Shown: positions 1 through 7,663, numbered from the stretch's first letter. The stretch is DNA of 64,000 bases from Streptomyces wedmorensis (GCF_000716445.1 NZ_JNWK01000015.1:123853-187852); one strand, 5' to 3'. Notes: generated from the sequence alone by a model not told the origin. Program-made: numbers and translations.

Positions 1-855
1 CAGGGTCTCCCGCAGCACCTCCCGCACGTCCAGCGACGACCGCCCGCGCAACTCGTACTCGGTGTGCGCGAGATGGGCCATCTCCTTCAGGCGGGGGCCG
101 ATCACCACTCCGCCCATGTCGCCCACCGTGCACATCATCTTCAGCTCCTCGTCGACCACCATGGAGAGCTCCTCGGTCTCCTTGCGGTCGGCGAGGAACG
201 CGAGCAGGCCCTCGGCGGTCGGGGCGGCGCCGGCCGGGTAGCGGTACGTGCCGCTGATCGGGTTCATGACGACCGTCCCTCCCGCCATGCGCACGTGCAC
301 CTCGGGGCTGGCTCCGACGAGCGTCCGGTCGCCGGTGTGCACGACGAACGTCCAGTACGCGCCCCGCTCGCCCGCGAGCAGCCGCCGGAACAGGGCCAGT
401 GCGTCGGCCCGCCCGAAGCCCGGGATCTCCCCGGTGTAGGTGCGGCGGATGACGAAGTTCGCCCCCTCGCCCGAGCCGATCTCCTCGTCGATGACGCGCC
501 GCACGGTCCCGGCGTACTCCTCGTCGGAGACGTCGAACCGGCCGCCCTCGACCGTCACGTCATGCGCGGGAAGCCGTTCGAGGACGTCGGCGAGCGGCAG
601 TTCGTACGACTCCTCGGCGACGAGCACGGAGAGCGGGGTGCCGTCGTCCCGCACGTCGAAGCCGCGCTCCCGGATCTGCCGGAAGGGCACGAGCGCGAGC
701 GTCGGCAGCGGGCCGACGGGCAGTTCCGCGAGGCGCTCGGCCTCGTGGACCGGGCCGATCAGCACCTCGACGGTGTCGTGGTCGCGGCCCGGGGTGCGCC
801 TGCGCAGCAGCGCGAAGGGAGGGCAGGAGTCGTCGAGGAGACGGGAGAGGTCCAT
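1..855 (-). CDS. Anthranilate synthase, PhzE/fused TrpEG type (N-terminal part, cut by window edge)
   Basis: The visible 285 codons are the N-terminal part of a chorismate-binding (TrpE-like) enzyme, which makes anthranilate from chorismate and an amino donor. The N-terminus is short and unlike canonical TrpE, and resembles the fused TrpE-TrpG (PhzE-like) proteins of streptomycetes; the glutaminase half would lie outside the window. Catalytic-domain motifs seen include GASPEVHVR, NPISGTYR and the acidic KETEELSMVVDEE segment. The ATG at 855 follows a clear GGAAGGAA ribosome binding site. Upstream lies a complete trp leader peptide and attenuator (908-1011), so expression should respond to charged tRNA-Trp. 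Family assignment is firm; the fused architecture is inferred from the N-terminal half. Confidence 0.85.
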   Translation of the reverse strand, partial: MDLSRLLDDSCPPFALLRRRTPGRDHDTVEVLIGPVHEAERLAELPVGPLPTLALVPFRQIRERGFDVRDDGTPLSVLVAEESYELPLADVLERLPAHDVTVEGGRFDVSDEEYAGTVRRVIDEEIGSGEGANFVIRRTYTGEIPGFGRADALALFRRLLAGERGAYWTFVVHTGDRTLVGASPEVHVRMAGGTVVMNPISGTYRYPAGAAPTAEGLLAFLADRKETEELSMVVDEELKMMCTVGDMGGVVIGPRLKEMAHLAHTEYELRGRSSLDVREVLRETL

Positions 856-907
856 GGGTGCGTCGTTCCTTCCGGTGGGGAGCGGAGGGGAACGGCCCGG
901 GTACGAG

Positions 908-930
908 AAAGGCCGCCCCTCGGGGCGGCC
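908..930 (-). terminator. trp attenuator hairpin
   Basis: Positions 911-930 form a 9-bp perfect GC stem (GGCCGCCCC / GGGGCGGCC) with a tiny loop. On the minus strand it is followed by TTTCTC. It lies between trpL and the anthranilate synthase gene, the expected place for a transcription attenuator. Confidence 0.85.
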
Positions 931-954
931 TGTGTGCGTTCGGTGTACGCGCAG

Positions 955-1011
955 TCAGTGGGCCGCCGGATGAGCGGTCCACCACCAGTTCTGGATCTGA
1001 GGCGCGAACAT
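955..1011 (-). CDS. trpL: trp operon leader peptide
   Basis: An 18-residue ORF reads MFAPQIQNWWWTAHPAAH. Three consecutive Trp codons (TGG) sit in the middle, as in known Streptomyces trp leaders. It lies 100 bp upstream of the anthranilate synthase start and just ahead of a terminator hairpin. Ribosome stalling at the Trp codons when charged tRNA-Trp is scarce would favour the antiterminated form. A TACAGT -10-like element (1018-1023, minus strand) ends only about 6 bases before the ATG, so the transcript may be nearly leaderless. Confidence 0.88.
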   Translation of the reverse strand: MFAPQIQNWWWTAHPAAH

Positions 1012-1042
1012 GCGAGCACTGTAACCCAGCCGGGCACGGAAA

Positions 1043-1084
1043 CGGGGCCCGGTCCGCACCGTGGACGGTGCGGACCGGGCCCCG
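1043..1084 (-). terminator. Terminator after the amidase gene
   Basis: A 19-bp perfect inverted repeat (1043-1061 / 1066-1084) with a 4-base TGGA loop starts about 32 bp past the amidase stop. On the minus strand it is followed by a short T-run (TTTCC). It separates the amidase transcript from the trp leader promoter. Confidence 0.8.
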
Positions 1085-1115
1085 AGAACCCAAGGGCTCT
1101 GTCTCGAGCGGCCGA

Positions 1116-3929
1116 TCAGAAGATCATGTTGTAGATCTGCCAGCCGCTGCCGACGTTGACGCGCGGACCGAAGGGCGCGGTCGCGCTGCCGGTGCCGTTG
1201 TACAGGTACAGCACGCCGGTGCCGTCGCGGCCGATCAGGTCGACCCGGCCGTCCTTCGTCAGGTCGCTCGGACCGACGATGCTGTTGTACGTCTGCCAGC
1301 CCGTGCCGACGCTGACGCGCGGGCCGAACGGCGCCGCCGCCTGGCCGGTGCCGTTGTACAGCCAGAACCTGCCGGAGCTGTCGCGGCCGACGAGGTCCGC
1401 CTTGCCGTCGCCGGTCAGGTCACCGGTGCTGACGATCGCGTTGTACGTCTGCCAGCCCGTGCCGACCTTCAGACGCGGCCCGAGCGGCGCGCTCGGGTTG
1501 CCGGTGCCCGGGTACAGCCACAGGACGCCCGAGCTCTCCCGGCCGATCACGTCCGGCTTGCCGTCGCCCGTCTGGTCGCGCACGCCGACGATCTGGTTGA
1601 AGACGCCCCATCCGGTGCCCGCCTTCACCCGCGTCTTGAACGGCCCGGACGGGTTCCCGCTGCCCGGGTAGTACCAGAGCACTCCGCTCGGCTCCCGCGC
1701 GATCACGTCACCCGTGCCGTCCGCCCGCAGCGCCGTCAGCGGCGTCACCAGGTTGTACGCCCCCCACCCGGTGCCGACCTTGTACCGCGCCAGGAACGGC
1801 GCGGACGCGCTGCCCGTGCCCTGGTACTGCCAGAGGGCGCCGGAGGTGTCACGGGCGAGGAGGTTGTAGCGGTTGGTCGCGGAGACTGGGGCCTTGGTGG
1901 CGACCTCCTTGATGTCGCTCGCCTTCACCCATGCCAGACGGTGGTTGAAGCGGATCGGGACGAAGATGTTGGTCTTGCCCTCGACCCGAGTGCCGTCGGC
2001 GTTGTACGCGCTGTAGTAGTAGTCGCCCGGCACGGCGGTGCCGGCCTTCGCGTACAACTGCCCCGCGGGGAGGCTGTACTTCGTCAGCGACGCGTTGTTG
2101 CTGCCCTGGACCGGGACGCCCGTTCCGGTGTAGGCGGCGTCCTCCGGGTAGGCGCGGCCGTAGACCGGGATCGAGGTGGCGCCGTCCTTGGCGGTGATCG
2201 CCGTCTGAGCGGTCGTGCCCACGGGCGCGGTGAACTGGCCGCCCGGGTTGTGGAACCATGCCTTCTTGCCGCCGTACCAGATGGCGGTCCAGTCGGTCCC
2301 CGAGGTCCCGGCGACGACGTAGGTGCTGCCGGCCGTGACCTTGTTGCCCCAGTTCGAGCCCTGCGACCACAGGGACGAGAAGTACGGGTCGGTCAGGGAC
2401 TTCGCCGGGTCGGCCACCGGCTCCGTGTACAGGTAGCCGAAGTTCACCGGCTGGGCCGGGGCCGTCTTGGTGGTGCCGTCCTCGGTGTACGTCAGCTTCG
2501 GCTGGTTGGCCGAGGTGAACGGAGGGACCAGGCGGACGAGCTGGCCGGCCTGGAGCAGGCCCCCCGCGCCACCGGCGCCGGTGGGCGCGCCGGCCTTGGC
2601 CATGAAACCGTTCCAGTCCCAGAACGGGCCCGGGTCCCAGTGGTCCTGGATCTTGCTGTCCAGGATGCTGGGCACGTCGTCGTGACCGATCACGTGCTCA
2701 CGGTCGAGCGGGATGGAGAACTTCGCCGCCAGGTACTTCACCAGCGCCGCAGAGGACTCGTACTGCGGCTCGGTGTACCAGCCGCCACCGCCCTTGATGG
2801 CGTAGCCCTCGTGCTCGATGCCGATCGAGTGCATGTTCACGGTCTTGTTGCCCGCGTGGTATGCCTCGTTCTTGGTCTCCACCATCTGCGTCACGCGACC
2901 GTCGTTGCGGACGATGTAGTGGGCGCTCGCGTAGCTGGTCGGGTTCTGGAAGACCGCGACCGCGCCGTCGTGCGAGCCCTCGATGTCGTGGATGACGATC
3001 TGGCGGACGTCGAAGCCGTTCGCGGGGCGGCTCGCGATGTTGTAGTTGCCGTCATTCTGCGAGTACGCGGCCGGGATGTAGGTGCAGGCCAGGCCGGACG
3101 GGCACTCGACCGTCGGGGTGTCGGTCGTGGCCGTGAAGCTCGCCGCGAGCGGCACGTTCGACGGCTTGACCGGCTCCACCGACGGGTCGGCCGGCAGGAC
3201 GACCTGCTCGCCGTCCGCGGTCGTCTCGCGTTCGCCGGTCTTGATCGACTCGAAGACGCGCTTCGCGAAGAGGTCGGCACCCTTCCGGTCGGTGGACTGG
3301 CTGTAGCGCGCCACGGCCGGGTACCAGGCGCCCGGGTCGTCGGACAGCTCCGCACCGGCCTGCTTCTGGTACTCGGCGAGCAGGGCGGCACCGGCTCGGA
3401 TCGAGGCCGCGCTGTCCTTCTGTACCGAGTCGGTCGAGCCGTCGATCAGTTCAGCGGCCTTGTCCAGCGTGTGGAGCGCCGGGTTGTCGGTGTCGACCTT
3501 CTTCTCGGGAAGGGCGGCGAGCGCCTTGTTCTTGTCGAACTTCTTCTCGATGCGGGGGTCGCCGCTTCGGTTCATGAGGTCGAGCAGCTGCTCGTCCGTG
3601 TCCTGCTCCACGTCCTCCGGGTCGACCTTCGTCAGACCCATGACGTTGTACGCACCGGTGGTGCTCGGCAGGCCGTCGTGCGACTCCCACCGCGTCTGGC
3701 GGTACGACACCGCCATCAGCACGCTCTGCGGCACGTCGAACTCGCGCGCCGCGTTTGCGAACTGCGACTGGAGGGAAGTGTCACCTCCGGACGTACCGTC
3801 GCCAGCCGCGCCGAGGAGGCCCGGGGAGGCGACCGCGATGGTGCCGATCGTGGCGGTGGCGACGACAGCTGCCGCCGCTCCGTACAAGAGTCGTTTCTTC
3901 TTGCGGTCCCTGCGGTGCCTCTGGGTCAC
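1116..3929 (-). CDS. Secreted N-acetylmuramoyl-L-alanine amidase with C-terminal FG-GAP/VCBS repeats
   Basis: A 937-residue exported protein predicted to cleave the amide between MurNAc and the stem peptide. The N-terminus has a basic KKK patch then a hydrophobic stretch (about 16-40), a signal peptide or membrane anchor. Residues about 50-100 look like a lytic-transglycosylase helical region (VPQSVLMAVS then an ES pair), which is inference only. The Amidase_2 domain is at about 308-425, with zinc-ligand-type histidines in VIHDIEG and VIGHDD. The C-terminal ~250 residues hold five 52-residue repeats with GDLTGDGKADLVGRDSSG-type FG-GAP motifs, likely a beta-propeller that binds wall polymer. 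GTG 3929 was chosen because AGGGG lies 5 bases upstream and it gives a clean signal peptide; in-frame starts exist upstream. Confidence 0.85.
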   Translation of the reverse strand: MTQRHRRDRKKKRLLYGAAAAVVATATIGTIAVASPGLLGAAGDGTSGGDTSLQSQFANAAREFDVPQSVLMAVSYRQTRWESHDGLPSTTGAYNVMGLTKVDPEDVEQDTDEQLLDLMNRSGDPRIEKKFDKNKALAALPEKKVDTDNPALHTLDKAAELIDGSTDSVQKDSAASIRAGAALLAEYQKQAGAELSDDPGAWYPAVARYSQSTDRKGADLFAKRVFESIKTGERETTADGEQVVLPADPSVEPVKPSNVPLAASFTATTDTPTVECPSGLACTYIPAAYSQNDGNYNIASRPANGFDVRQIVIHDIEGSHDGAVAVFQNPTSYASAHYIVRNDGRVTQMVETKNEAYHAGNKTVNMHSIGIEHEGYAIKGGGGWYTEPQYESSAALVKYLAAKFSIPLDREHVIGHDDVPSILDSKIQDHWDPGPFWDWNGFMAKAGAPTGAGGAGGLLQAGQLVRLVPPFTSANQPKLTYTEDGTTKTAPAQPVNFGYLYTEPVADPAKSLTDPYFSSLWSQGSNWGNKVTAGSTYVVAGTSGTDWTAIWYGGKKAWFHNPGGQFTAPVGTTAQTAITAKDGATSIPVYGRAYPEDAAYTGTGVPVQGSNNASLTKYSLPAGQLYAKAGTAVPGDYYYSAYNADGTRVEGKTNIFVPIRFNHRLAWVKASDIKEVATKAPVSATNRYNLLARDTSGALWQYQGTGSASAPFLARYKVGTGWGAYNLVTPLTALRADGTGDVIAREPSGVLWYYPGSGNPSGPFKTRVKAGTGWGVFNQIVGVRDQTGDGKPDVIGRESSGVLWLYPGTGNPSAPLGPRLKVGTGWQTYNAIVSTGDLTGDGKADLVGRDSSGRFWLYNGTGQAAAPFGPRVSVGTGWQTYNSIVGPSDLTKDGRVDLIGRDGTGVLYLYNGTGSATAPFGPRVNVGSGWQIYNMIF
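1128..1866 (-). repeat. Five 156-bp tandem coding repeats (FG-GAP units)
   Basis: The GTTGTAcgTCTGCCAG-type motif recurs at 1128, 1284, 1440, 1596 and 1752, exactly 156 bp (52 codons) apart. A further weaker copy starts near 1863. These encode the C-terminal propeller-like repeats of the amidase. The two middle units are close enough at the DNA level to allow unequal recombination. Confidence 0.85.
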
Positions 3930-4070
3930 GCCCACCCCTGTGGTTCGACTGTGTTCTATTGAAACGGGCCAGAGGGTAACACCACTCGAAGGCATGCATG
4001 TCACCGGGTGACATTTCGGGCGCGCGTCTCAGCCACTGGTCAGGGGGACAGGACCGGACGAAGAACCCCG

Positions 4071-4076
4071 TAATGT
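4071..4076 (+). promoter_or_regulatory. -10 element (TAATGT) for the DAHP synthase gene
   Basis: TAATGT ends 7 bases before GTG 4084, and no Shine-Dalgarno sequence is present. This suggests a leaderless mRNA starting at or next to that GTG. No good -35 hexamer is visible. Confidence 0.45.
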
Positions 4077-4083
4077 TGTGCGC

Positions 4084-5163
4084 GTGACCGTGAACGCTGA
4101 TTCCCACGCCGTCGCCAAGGCGACCTGGCGAGACCTGCCCGCGGCGCAGCAGCCCGAGTACCCCGATGCCGAGGCTCTGCGCGATGTGATCGCGGACCTC
4201 GAGTCGTATCCTCCGCTCGTCTTCGCCGGCGAGTGCGACCAGCTGCGCGCCCGGATGGGAGCCGTCGCCCGTGGCGAGGCGTTCCTGCTCCAGGGCGGCG
4301 ACTGCGCCGAGGCCTTCGACGCCGTGTCCGCCGACCACATCAGGGCCAAGCTCAAGACGCTGCTCCAGATGAGCGCCGTCCTCACCTACGCGGCCTCCGT
4401 GCCCGTGGTGAAGGTCGGCCGCATCGCCGGCCAGTACTCGAAGCCCCGCTCCAAGGGCACCGAGACGCGCGACGGCGTGACGCTCCCCACCTACCGGGGC
4501 GACTCCGTCAACGGCTTCGACTTCAACGAGAAGGCCCGCATCCCGGACCCCGAGCGCCTGAAGCGGATGTACCACGCCTCCGCTTCGACGCTCAACCTGG
4601 TGCGCGCCTTCACCACCGGTGGTTACGCCGACCTGCGCCAGGTGCACGCCTGGAACCAGGACTTCGTGAAGTCGTCCCCCTCGGGCCAGCGCTACGAGGC
4701 GCTCGCCCGCGAGATCGACAACGCGCTGAACTTCATGAAGGCCTGTGGCACCGACCCGGCCGAGTTCAAGGCCGTCGAGTTCTACGCCTCCCACGAGGCG
4801 CTGCTGCTCGACTACGAGGGCGCCCTGACCCGTACGGACTCGCGCACCGGCAAGCTGTACGACACCTCCGGCCACATGGTCTGGATCGGTGAGCGCACCC
4901 GTCAGCTGGACCACGCGCACATCGAGTTCTGCTCGCAGATCGCCAACCCGATCGGCATCAAGCTCGGCCCGACCACCACGGTGGACGAGGCGCTCACCTA
5001 CATCGACCGCCTCGACCCGGACCGCGAGCCGGGCCGGCTGACCTTCATCGTCCGCATGGGCGCCGACAAGGTCCGCGACAAGCTCCCCGAGCTGGTCGAG
5101 AAGGTCACCGCGTCGGGTGCGGTCGTCGCGTGGGTCACCGACCCGACCGCGATCAGTAAGTAG
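4084..5163 (+). CDS. Class II DAHP synthase, C-terminally truncated
   Basis: Class II DAHP synthases condense phosphoenolpyruvate and erythrose 4-phosphate, the first shikimate step. The 359 residues match the family closely from the N-terminus through GGDCAEAF (metal-binding Cys), RIAGQYSKPR, HEALLLDYE, KLGPTT, IVRMGADKVRDKLPELV and VVAWVTDP. The family then continues with MHGNT and about 85 more residues; here the reading becomes TAISK and stops. Three of the four metal ligands (His, Glu, Asp of the C-terminal barrel strands) are therefore missing, and no other frame supplies them before the next gene. It is probably inactive unless it partners another subunit or the junction is an assembly error. 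A 21-bp perfect hairpin begins 6 bases after the stop. GTG 4078 and GTG 4090 are alternative starts. Confidence 0.8.
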   Translation: MTVNADSHAVAKATWRDLPAAQQPEYPDAEALRDVIADLESYPPLVFAGECDQLRARMGAVARGEAFLLQGGDCAEAFDAVSADHIRAKLKTLLQMSAVLTYAASVPVVKVGRIAGQYSKPRSKGTETRDGVTLPTYRGDSVNGFDFNEKARIPDPERLKRMYHASASTLNLVRAFTTGGYADLRQVHAWNQDFVKSSPSGQRYEALAREIDNALNFMKACGTDPAEFKAVEFYASHEALLLDYEGALTRTDSRTGKLYDTSGHMVWIGERTRQLDHAHIEFCSQIANPIGIKLGPTTTVDEALTYIDRLDPDREPGRLTFIVRMGADKVRDKLPELVEKVTASGAVVAWVTDPTAISK

Positions 5164-5168
5164 ATACC

Positions 5169-5215
5169 TACGACGATGGGGCGCGGATCCATGTGATCCG
5201 CGCCCCATCGTCGTA
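5169..5215 (+). terminator. 21-bp perfect hairpin after the truncated DAHP synthase
   Basis: Left arm 5169-5189 pairs perfectly with right arm 5195-5215 around a CATGT loop. There is no strong T-run, which is normal for Streptomyces terminators. It probably ends transcription before the bfd promoter. Confidence 0.7.
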
Positions 5216-5246
5216 TCCAGGGCTTTTGAGGCTCCCGGCAGCCGGG

Positions 5247-5265
5247 TAAGGTTAGGTTAGCCTTA
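5247..5265 (+). promoter_or_regulatory. Iron box (DmdR1/IdeR-type operator) upstream of bfd
   Basis: TAAGGTTAGGTTAGCCTTA is a 19-bp imperfect palindrome close to the actinobacterial iron box TTAGGTTAGGCTAACCTAA. It sits 25 bp before the bfd start, where an iron-loaded DmdR/IdeR repressor would block transcription. Induction of bfd on iron limitation is the inferred outcome. Confidence 0.75.
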
Positions 5266-5290
5266 TCGATCTAGGCGGGAGGTGAACCGC

Positions 5291-5536
5291 GTGTACGTCT
5301 GCTCATGCTTCGGTGTCACGGAGAAGCAGGTCAAGGACCATGCCGACGCGGGCGCCTGCACGCCCCGCCAGATCGCCTCAGCCTCCAAGGCCGGCACGGA
5401 CTGCGGGTCCTGTGTCCGTCGCATTCAGGCCATTCTCGGACGCGGCAACTGCCCGCGACGGGAACTCCTGGACCAGGGCATGCCCGCCCTGGTCTCCGAA
5501 TCTGACACCGTCGCGGAACTCGGGGAAGCGGCCTAA
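5291..5536 (+). CDS. bfd: Bacterioferritin-associated ferredoxin
   Basis: An 81-residue [2Fe-2S] ferredoxin that donates electrons to bacterioferritin so that stored ferric iron is released. The four-cysteine BFD motif is present: CSC near the N-terminus and CGSC after TD. The GTG at 5291 was chosen because GGGAGG lies 8 bases upstream; the GTG at 5282 would overlap that ribosome binding site. The start lies just downstream of an iron box and the gene converges on bfr, its expected partner. Confidence 0.92.
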   Translation: MYVCSCFGVTEKQVKDHADAGACTPRQIASASKAGTDCGSCVRRIQAILGRGNCPRRELLDQGMPALVSESDTVAELGEAA

Positions 5537-5556
5537 AGGGCCCGAGGGCCTCGCGC

Positions 5557-6033
5557 CTAGCTCGGCTGCTCGATGAGGGTCGAGATGTAGAGCGCCTCAC
5601 CCAAGGACTCGATCAGCTCCAGCTGGGTGTCCAGGTAGTCGATGTGGTGCTCCTCGTCGGCCAGGATCTCCTCGAAGAGGTTGGCGGACGTGATGTCGCC
5701 CTTGGCGCGCATGACCTCGATCCCGCGCTTGAGGCGGTCGATGGCCTCCACCTCGACCTGGCGGTCCGCCTGGAACATCTCGGTGATCGTCTGGCCGACG
5801 CGCACGTGGAAGAGCCGCTGGTAGTTGGGCAGGCCGTCGAGCATCAGAATGCGCTCGGTCAGCTTGTCCGCGTGCTTCATCTCGTCGATGGACTCTTCGC
5901 GGGTGTACTTGGCGAGCTTCGTCCAGCCCTTGTTGTCCTGGATGCGGTAGTGCAGCCAGTACTGGTTGATGGCCGTCAGCTCGCCGGTCAGCTGCTCGTT
6001 GAGGAACTCGAGGACCTCGGGGTCGCCCTGCAT
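5557..6033 (-). CDS. bfr: Bacterioferritin
   Basis: A 158-residue haem-containing ferritin that oxidises Fe(II) and stores it as a 24-mer. Ferroxidase ligands are visible: E17/18 in LTGELTAINQYW, E50 and H53 in IDEMKHAD, a Glu near 93 and the EEHH segment near 126-130; M51 is the haem-ligand position. Length is exactly typical. The ATG at 6033 has an AAGGAG ribosome binding site. It converges with bfd, 20 bp separating their stops. Confidence 0.95.
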   Translation of the reverse strand: MQGDPEVLEFLNEQLTGELTAINQYWLHYRIQDNKGWTKLAKYTREESIDEMKHADKLTERILMLDGLPNYQRLFHVRVGQTITEMFQADRQVEVEAIDRLKRGIEVMRAKGDITSANLFEEILADEEHHIDYLDTQLELIESLGEALYISTLIEQPS

Positions 6034-6125
6034 CGCAGAGGCTCCTTCCACTTCCACGCTGTGTGTCTACGCCGTCACTGGGCAGGATGGCCGCATCCTC
6101 GCACCCCGAATGGGGGGCGTCCAGT

Positions 6126-6147
6126 AAGTGCAGGCTTAGTCGCACTT
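6126..6147 (-). promoter_or_regulatory. Dyad in the bfr promoter region
   Basis: AAGTGC-N10-GCACTT is a perfect 6-bp-arm inverted repeat about 95 bp upstream of bfr and 70 bp upstream of the divergent molybdoenzyme gene. It could bind an iron- or redox-responsive regulator, but it does not match the iron box well, so this is tentative. Confidence 0.3.
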
Positions 6148-6216
6148 GCCCGAATCGAATCGGGCGGAAGGTCGGCTGGTCATGACCACCCCTCGCCGTC
6201 TGTCACCATGGATGAC

Positions 6217-6861
6217 ATGGGTCAGCCGGAGAGCGGAGTACACCGGGAAGCGGGGCAGCCGGATCGTTCGCCGGATCTTCCGCCGGGCCAGCGGCTCCAG
6301 CGCGGCTGGCCGGTCACCCATTACGGGCCCGTCCCCAAGTTCAAGCCGGACCGCTGGGAGTTCCGCGTCTTCGGGGCGACGGCCGACGGCGACAAGCGGT
6401 GCTGGAACCACGAGGACTTCTCGGCGCTCCCGTTCTCCACGGTCGTGGCCGATCTGCACTGCGTCACGAAGTTCAGCATGCTCGGCTCGGAGTGGGGCGG
6501 CGTGGCCGCCCGCACGGTCCTGGAGCTCGCCCCGCCGGCGCCCTCGGTCACCCATGTGATGGTCTGGGCCGAGTACGGCTACAGCGCCAACATGCGGCTC
6601 GCCGACTTCGCCGCGGACGGCACGATCTTCGCCACCCACAAGGACGGCGAGCTGCTCACCGCCGAGCACGGTTTCCCGCTGCGCCTCGTCGTCCCGCACC
6701 TGTACGCCTGGAAGGGCCCCAAGTGGGTCAGGGGCGTGGAGTACATGGCCGCGGACCGCCGGGGCTTCTGGGAGGAGCGCGGATACCACAACCTCGGCGA
6801 TCCGTGGACGGAGCAGCGCTACTCGTACCAGGAGGAACCGGGAGACGGCCCGGAGCTGTAG
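6217..6861 (+). CDS. Sulfite-oxidase-like (YedY/MsrP-type) molybdopterin oxidoreductase
   Basis: A 214-residue protein of the oxidoreductase molybdopterin-binding domain family. Motifs seen are RGWPVTHYGPVP, the LHCVTKFS segment with the expected Mo-ligand cysteine, DGELLTAEHGFPLRLVVPHLYAWKGPKWV and GFWEERGYHN. No signal peptide is present, so it is probably cytoplasmic, unlike E. coli MsrP. Substrate is unknown. The start is uncertain: ATG 6217 and in-frame ATG 6208 are both possible and neither has a strong ribosome binding site. It is divergent from bfr. Confidence 0.85.
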   Translation: MGQPESGVHREAGQPDRSPDLPPGQRLQRGWPVTHYGPVPKFKPDRWEFRVFGATADGDKRCWNHEDFSALPFSTVVADLHCVTKFSMLGSEWGGVAARTVLELAPPAPSVTHVMVWAEYGYSANMRLADFAADGTIFATHKDGELLTAEHGFPLRLVVPHLYAWKGPKWVRGVEYMAADRRGFWEERGYHNLGDPWTEQRYSYQEEPGDGPEL

Positions 6862-6909
6862 TCGCTCCGGACCGTCCCGGGTCCGTCGGTGCGCCGCGGC
6901 GCGCGCCGG

Positions 6910-7578
6910 TCAGTGGTGGTACTGGTGGACCACCGCGTGGCCCTTGCCGCGGCCGATCATCCACTTGTTGACCGGGGTGGTGATCACGAAGGCGGCGGCC
7001 AGCGCGATGGCGAGCACGATCCAGAAGAGCGGCTCGGAGAGGTGCGCGTCCATGGCGCCGGGCCACAGGGCGATCACGCCGTTGTCGATGATCTCCATGA
7101 CCGCGATGGAGAGGGTGTCGGCGGCGAGGGCGACCTTGAAGGCCGTCTTGAAGTCGACGCCGGCGGCCAGGATGCCGCGCAGGGTCAGCGCGTAGCCGAA
7201 GAAGAACGCCAGGATGATCGCGAGGATCATCGTCTCCATGTCGCCCCAGCCGAGCGCGGTGCCGATGATCATGCCGAGGACCTCGCCGATGGCGCAGCCG
7301 GTGAGGCAGTGCAGCGTGGCCTTGGCCGCCATCGCCCAGGAGACCTCGCCCGCGCCGTGACCCTGATGGTCGCCGTGCCCGTGCCCGTGCCCGTGGCCGT
7401 CGCCGTGTCCGTGGTGGCCTTCGTGGCCCGTGTGGCCGGCTGCGTGGTTCTCGGTGTGGTCTGTGTGGCCTTCGTGGCCGGAGTGGGCCGTGTGGCCCGT
7501 GTGACCGGAGTGTGCCGCGTGGCCCGTGTGGTCCTGGTGGGTGCCGTGGTCGTGATGGGTGTGCGGGTCGTGCTGCAT
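6910..7578 (-). CDS. DUF4396 membrane protein with His-rich N-terminus
   Basis: A 222-residue protein. The first ~75 residues are dominated by His, Gly, Thr and Asp (HGHGHGHGD-type runs), typical of metal-binding tails. The remaining ~145 residues form about four membrane segments of the DUF4396 family, with CLTGCAIGEVLGMIIG and MEIIDNGV motifs. The family's function is not established. A CsoR-like operator lies 50 bp upstream, so I infer a role in copper or other soft-metal handling, with the tail as a metal buffer. The ATG at 7578 is the only start that keeps the His tail intact. Confidence 0.8.
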   Translation of the reverse strand: MQHDPHTHHDHGTHQDHTGHAAHSGHTGHTAHSGHEGHTDHTENHAAGHTGHEGHHGHGDGHGHGHGHGDHQGHGAGEVSWAMAAKATLHCLTGCAIGEVLGMIIGTALGWGDMETMILAIILAFFFGYALTLRGILAAGVDFKTAFKVALAADTLSIAVMEIIDNGVIALWPGAMDAHLSEPLFWIVLAIALAAAFVITTPVNKWMIGRGKGHAVVHQYHH

Positions 7579-7627
7579 CGGGTGCCCCCATGGTCGGGTA
7601 GCGGTTCCTGCCGTCCTCAGGAACCGT

Positions 7628-7644
7628 ATACCCCCCTGGGGTAT
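7628..7644 (-). promoter_or_regulatory. CsoR-like operator
   Basis: ATACCCC-CCT-GGGGTAT is a perfect 7-bp-arm palindrome with a 3-bp spacer. It has the A/T-flanked G-tract form of actinobacterial CsoR operators and lies 50 bp upstream of the His-rich DUF4396 start. No csoR gene is in the window, so the regulator would act from elsewhere. Confidence 0.7.
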
Positions 7645-7663
7645 TCCTCAACGGGGAATCGTG

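Noticed and set aside
858..3962. Plus-strand 1034-residue open frame
   Set aside because: It lies opposite the amidase gene, has Arg/Ala/Gly/Val-rich composition, no homology and no consistent ribosome binding site; it is a high-GC antisense shadow.
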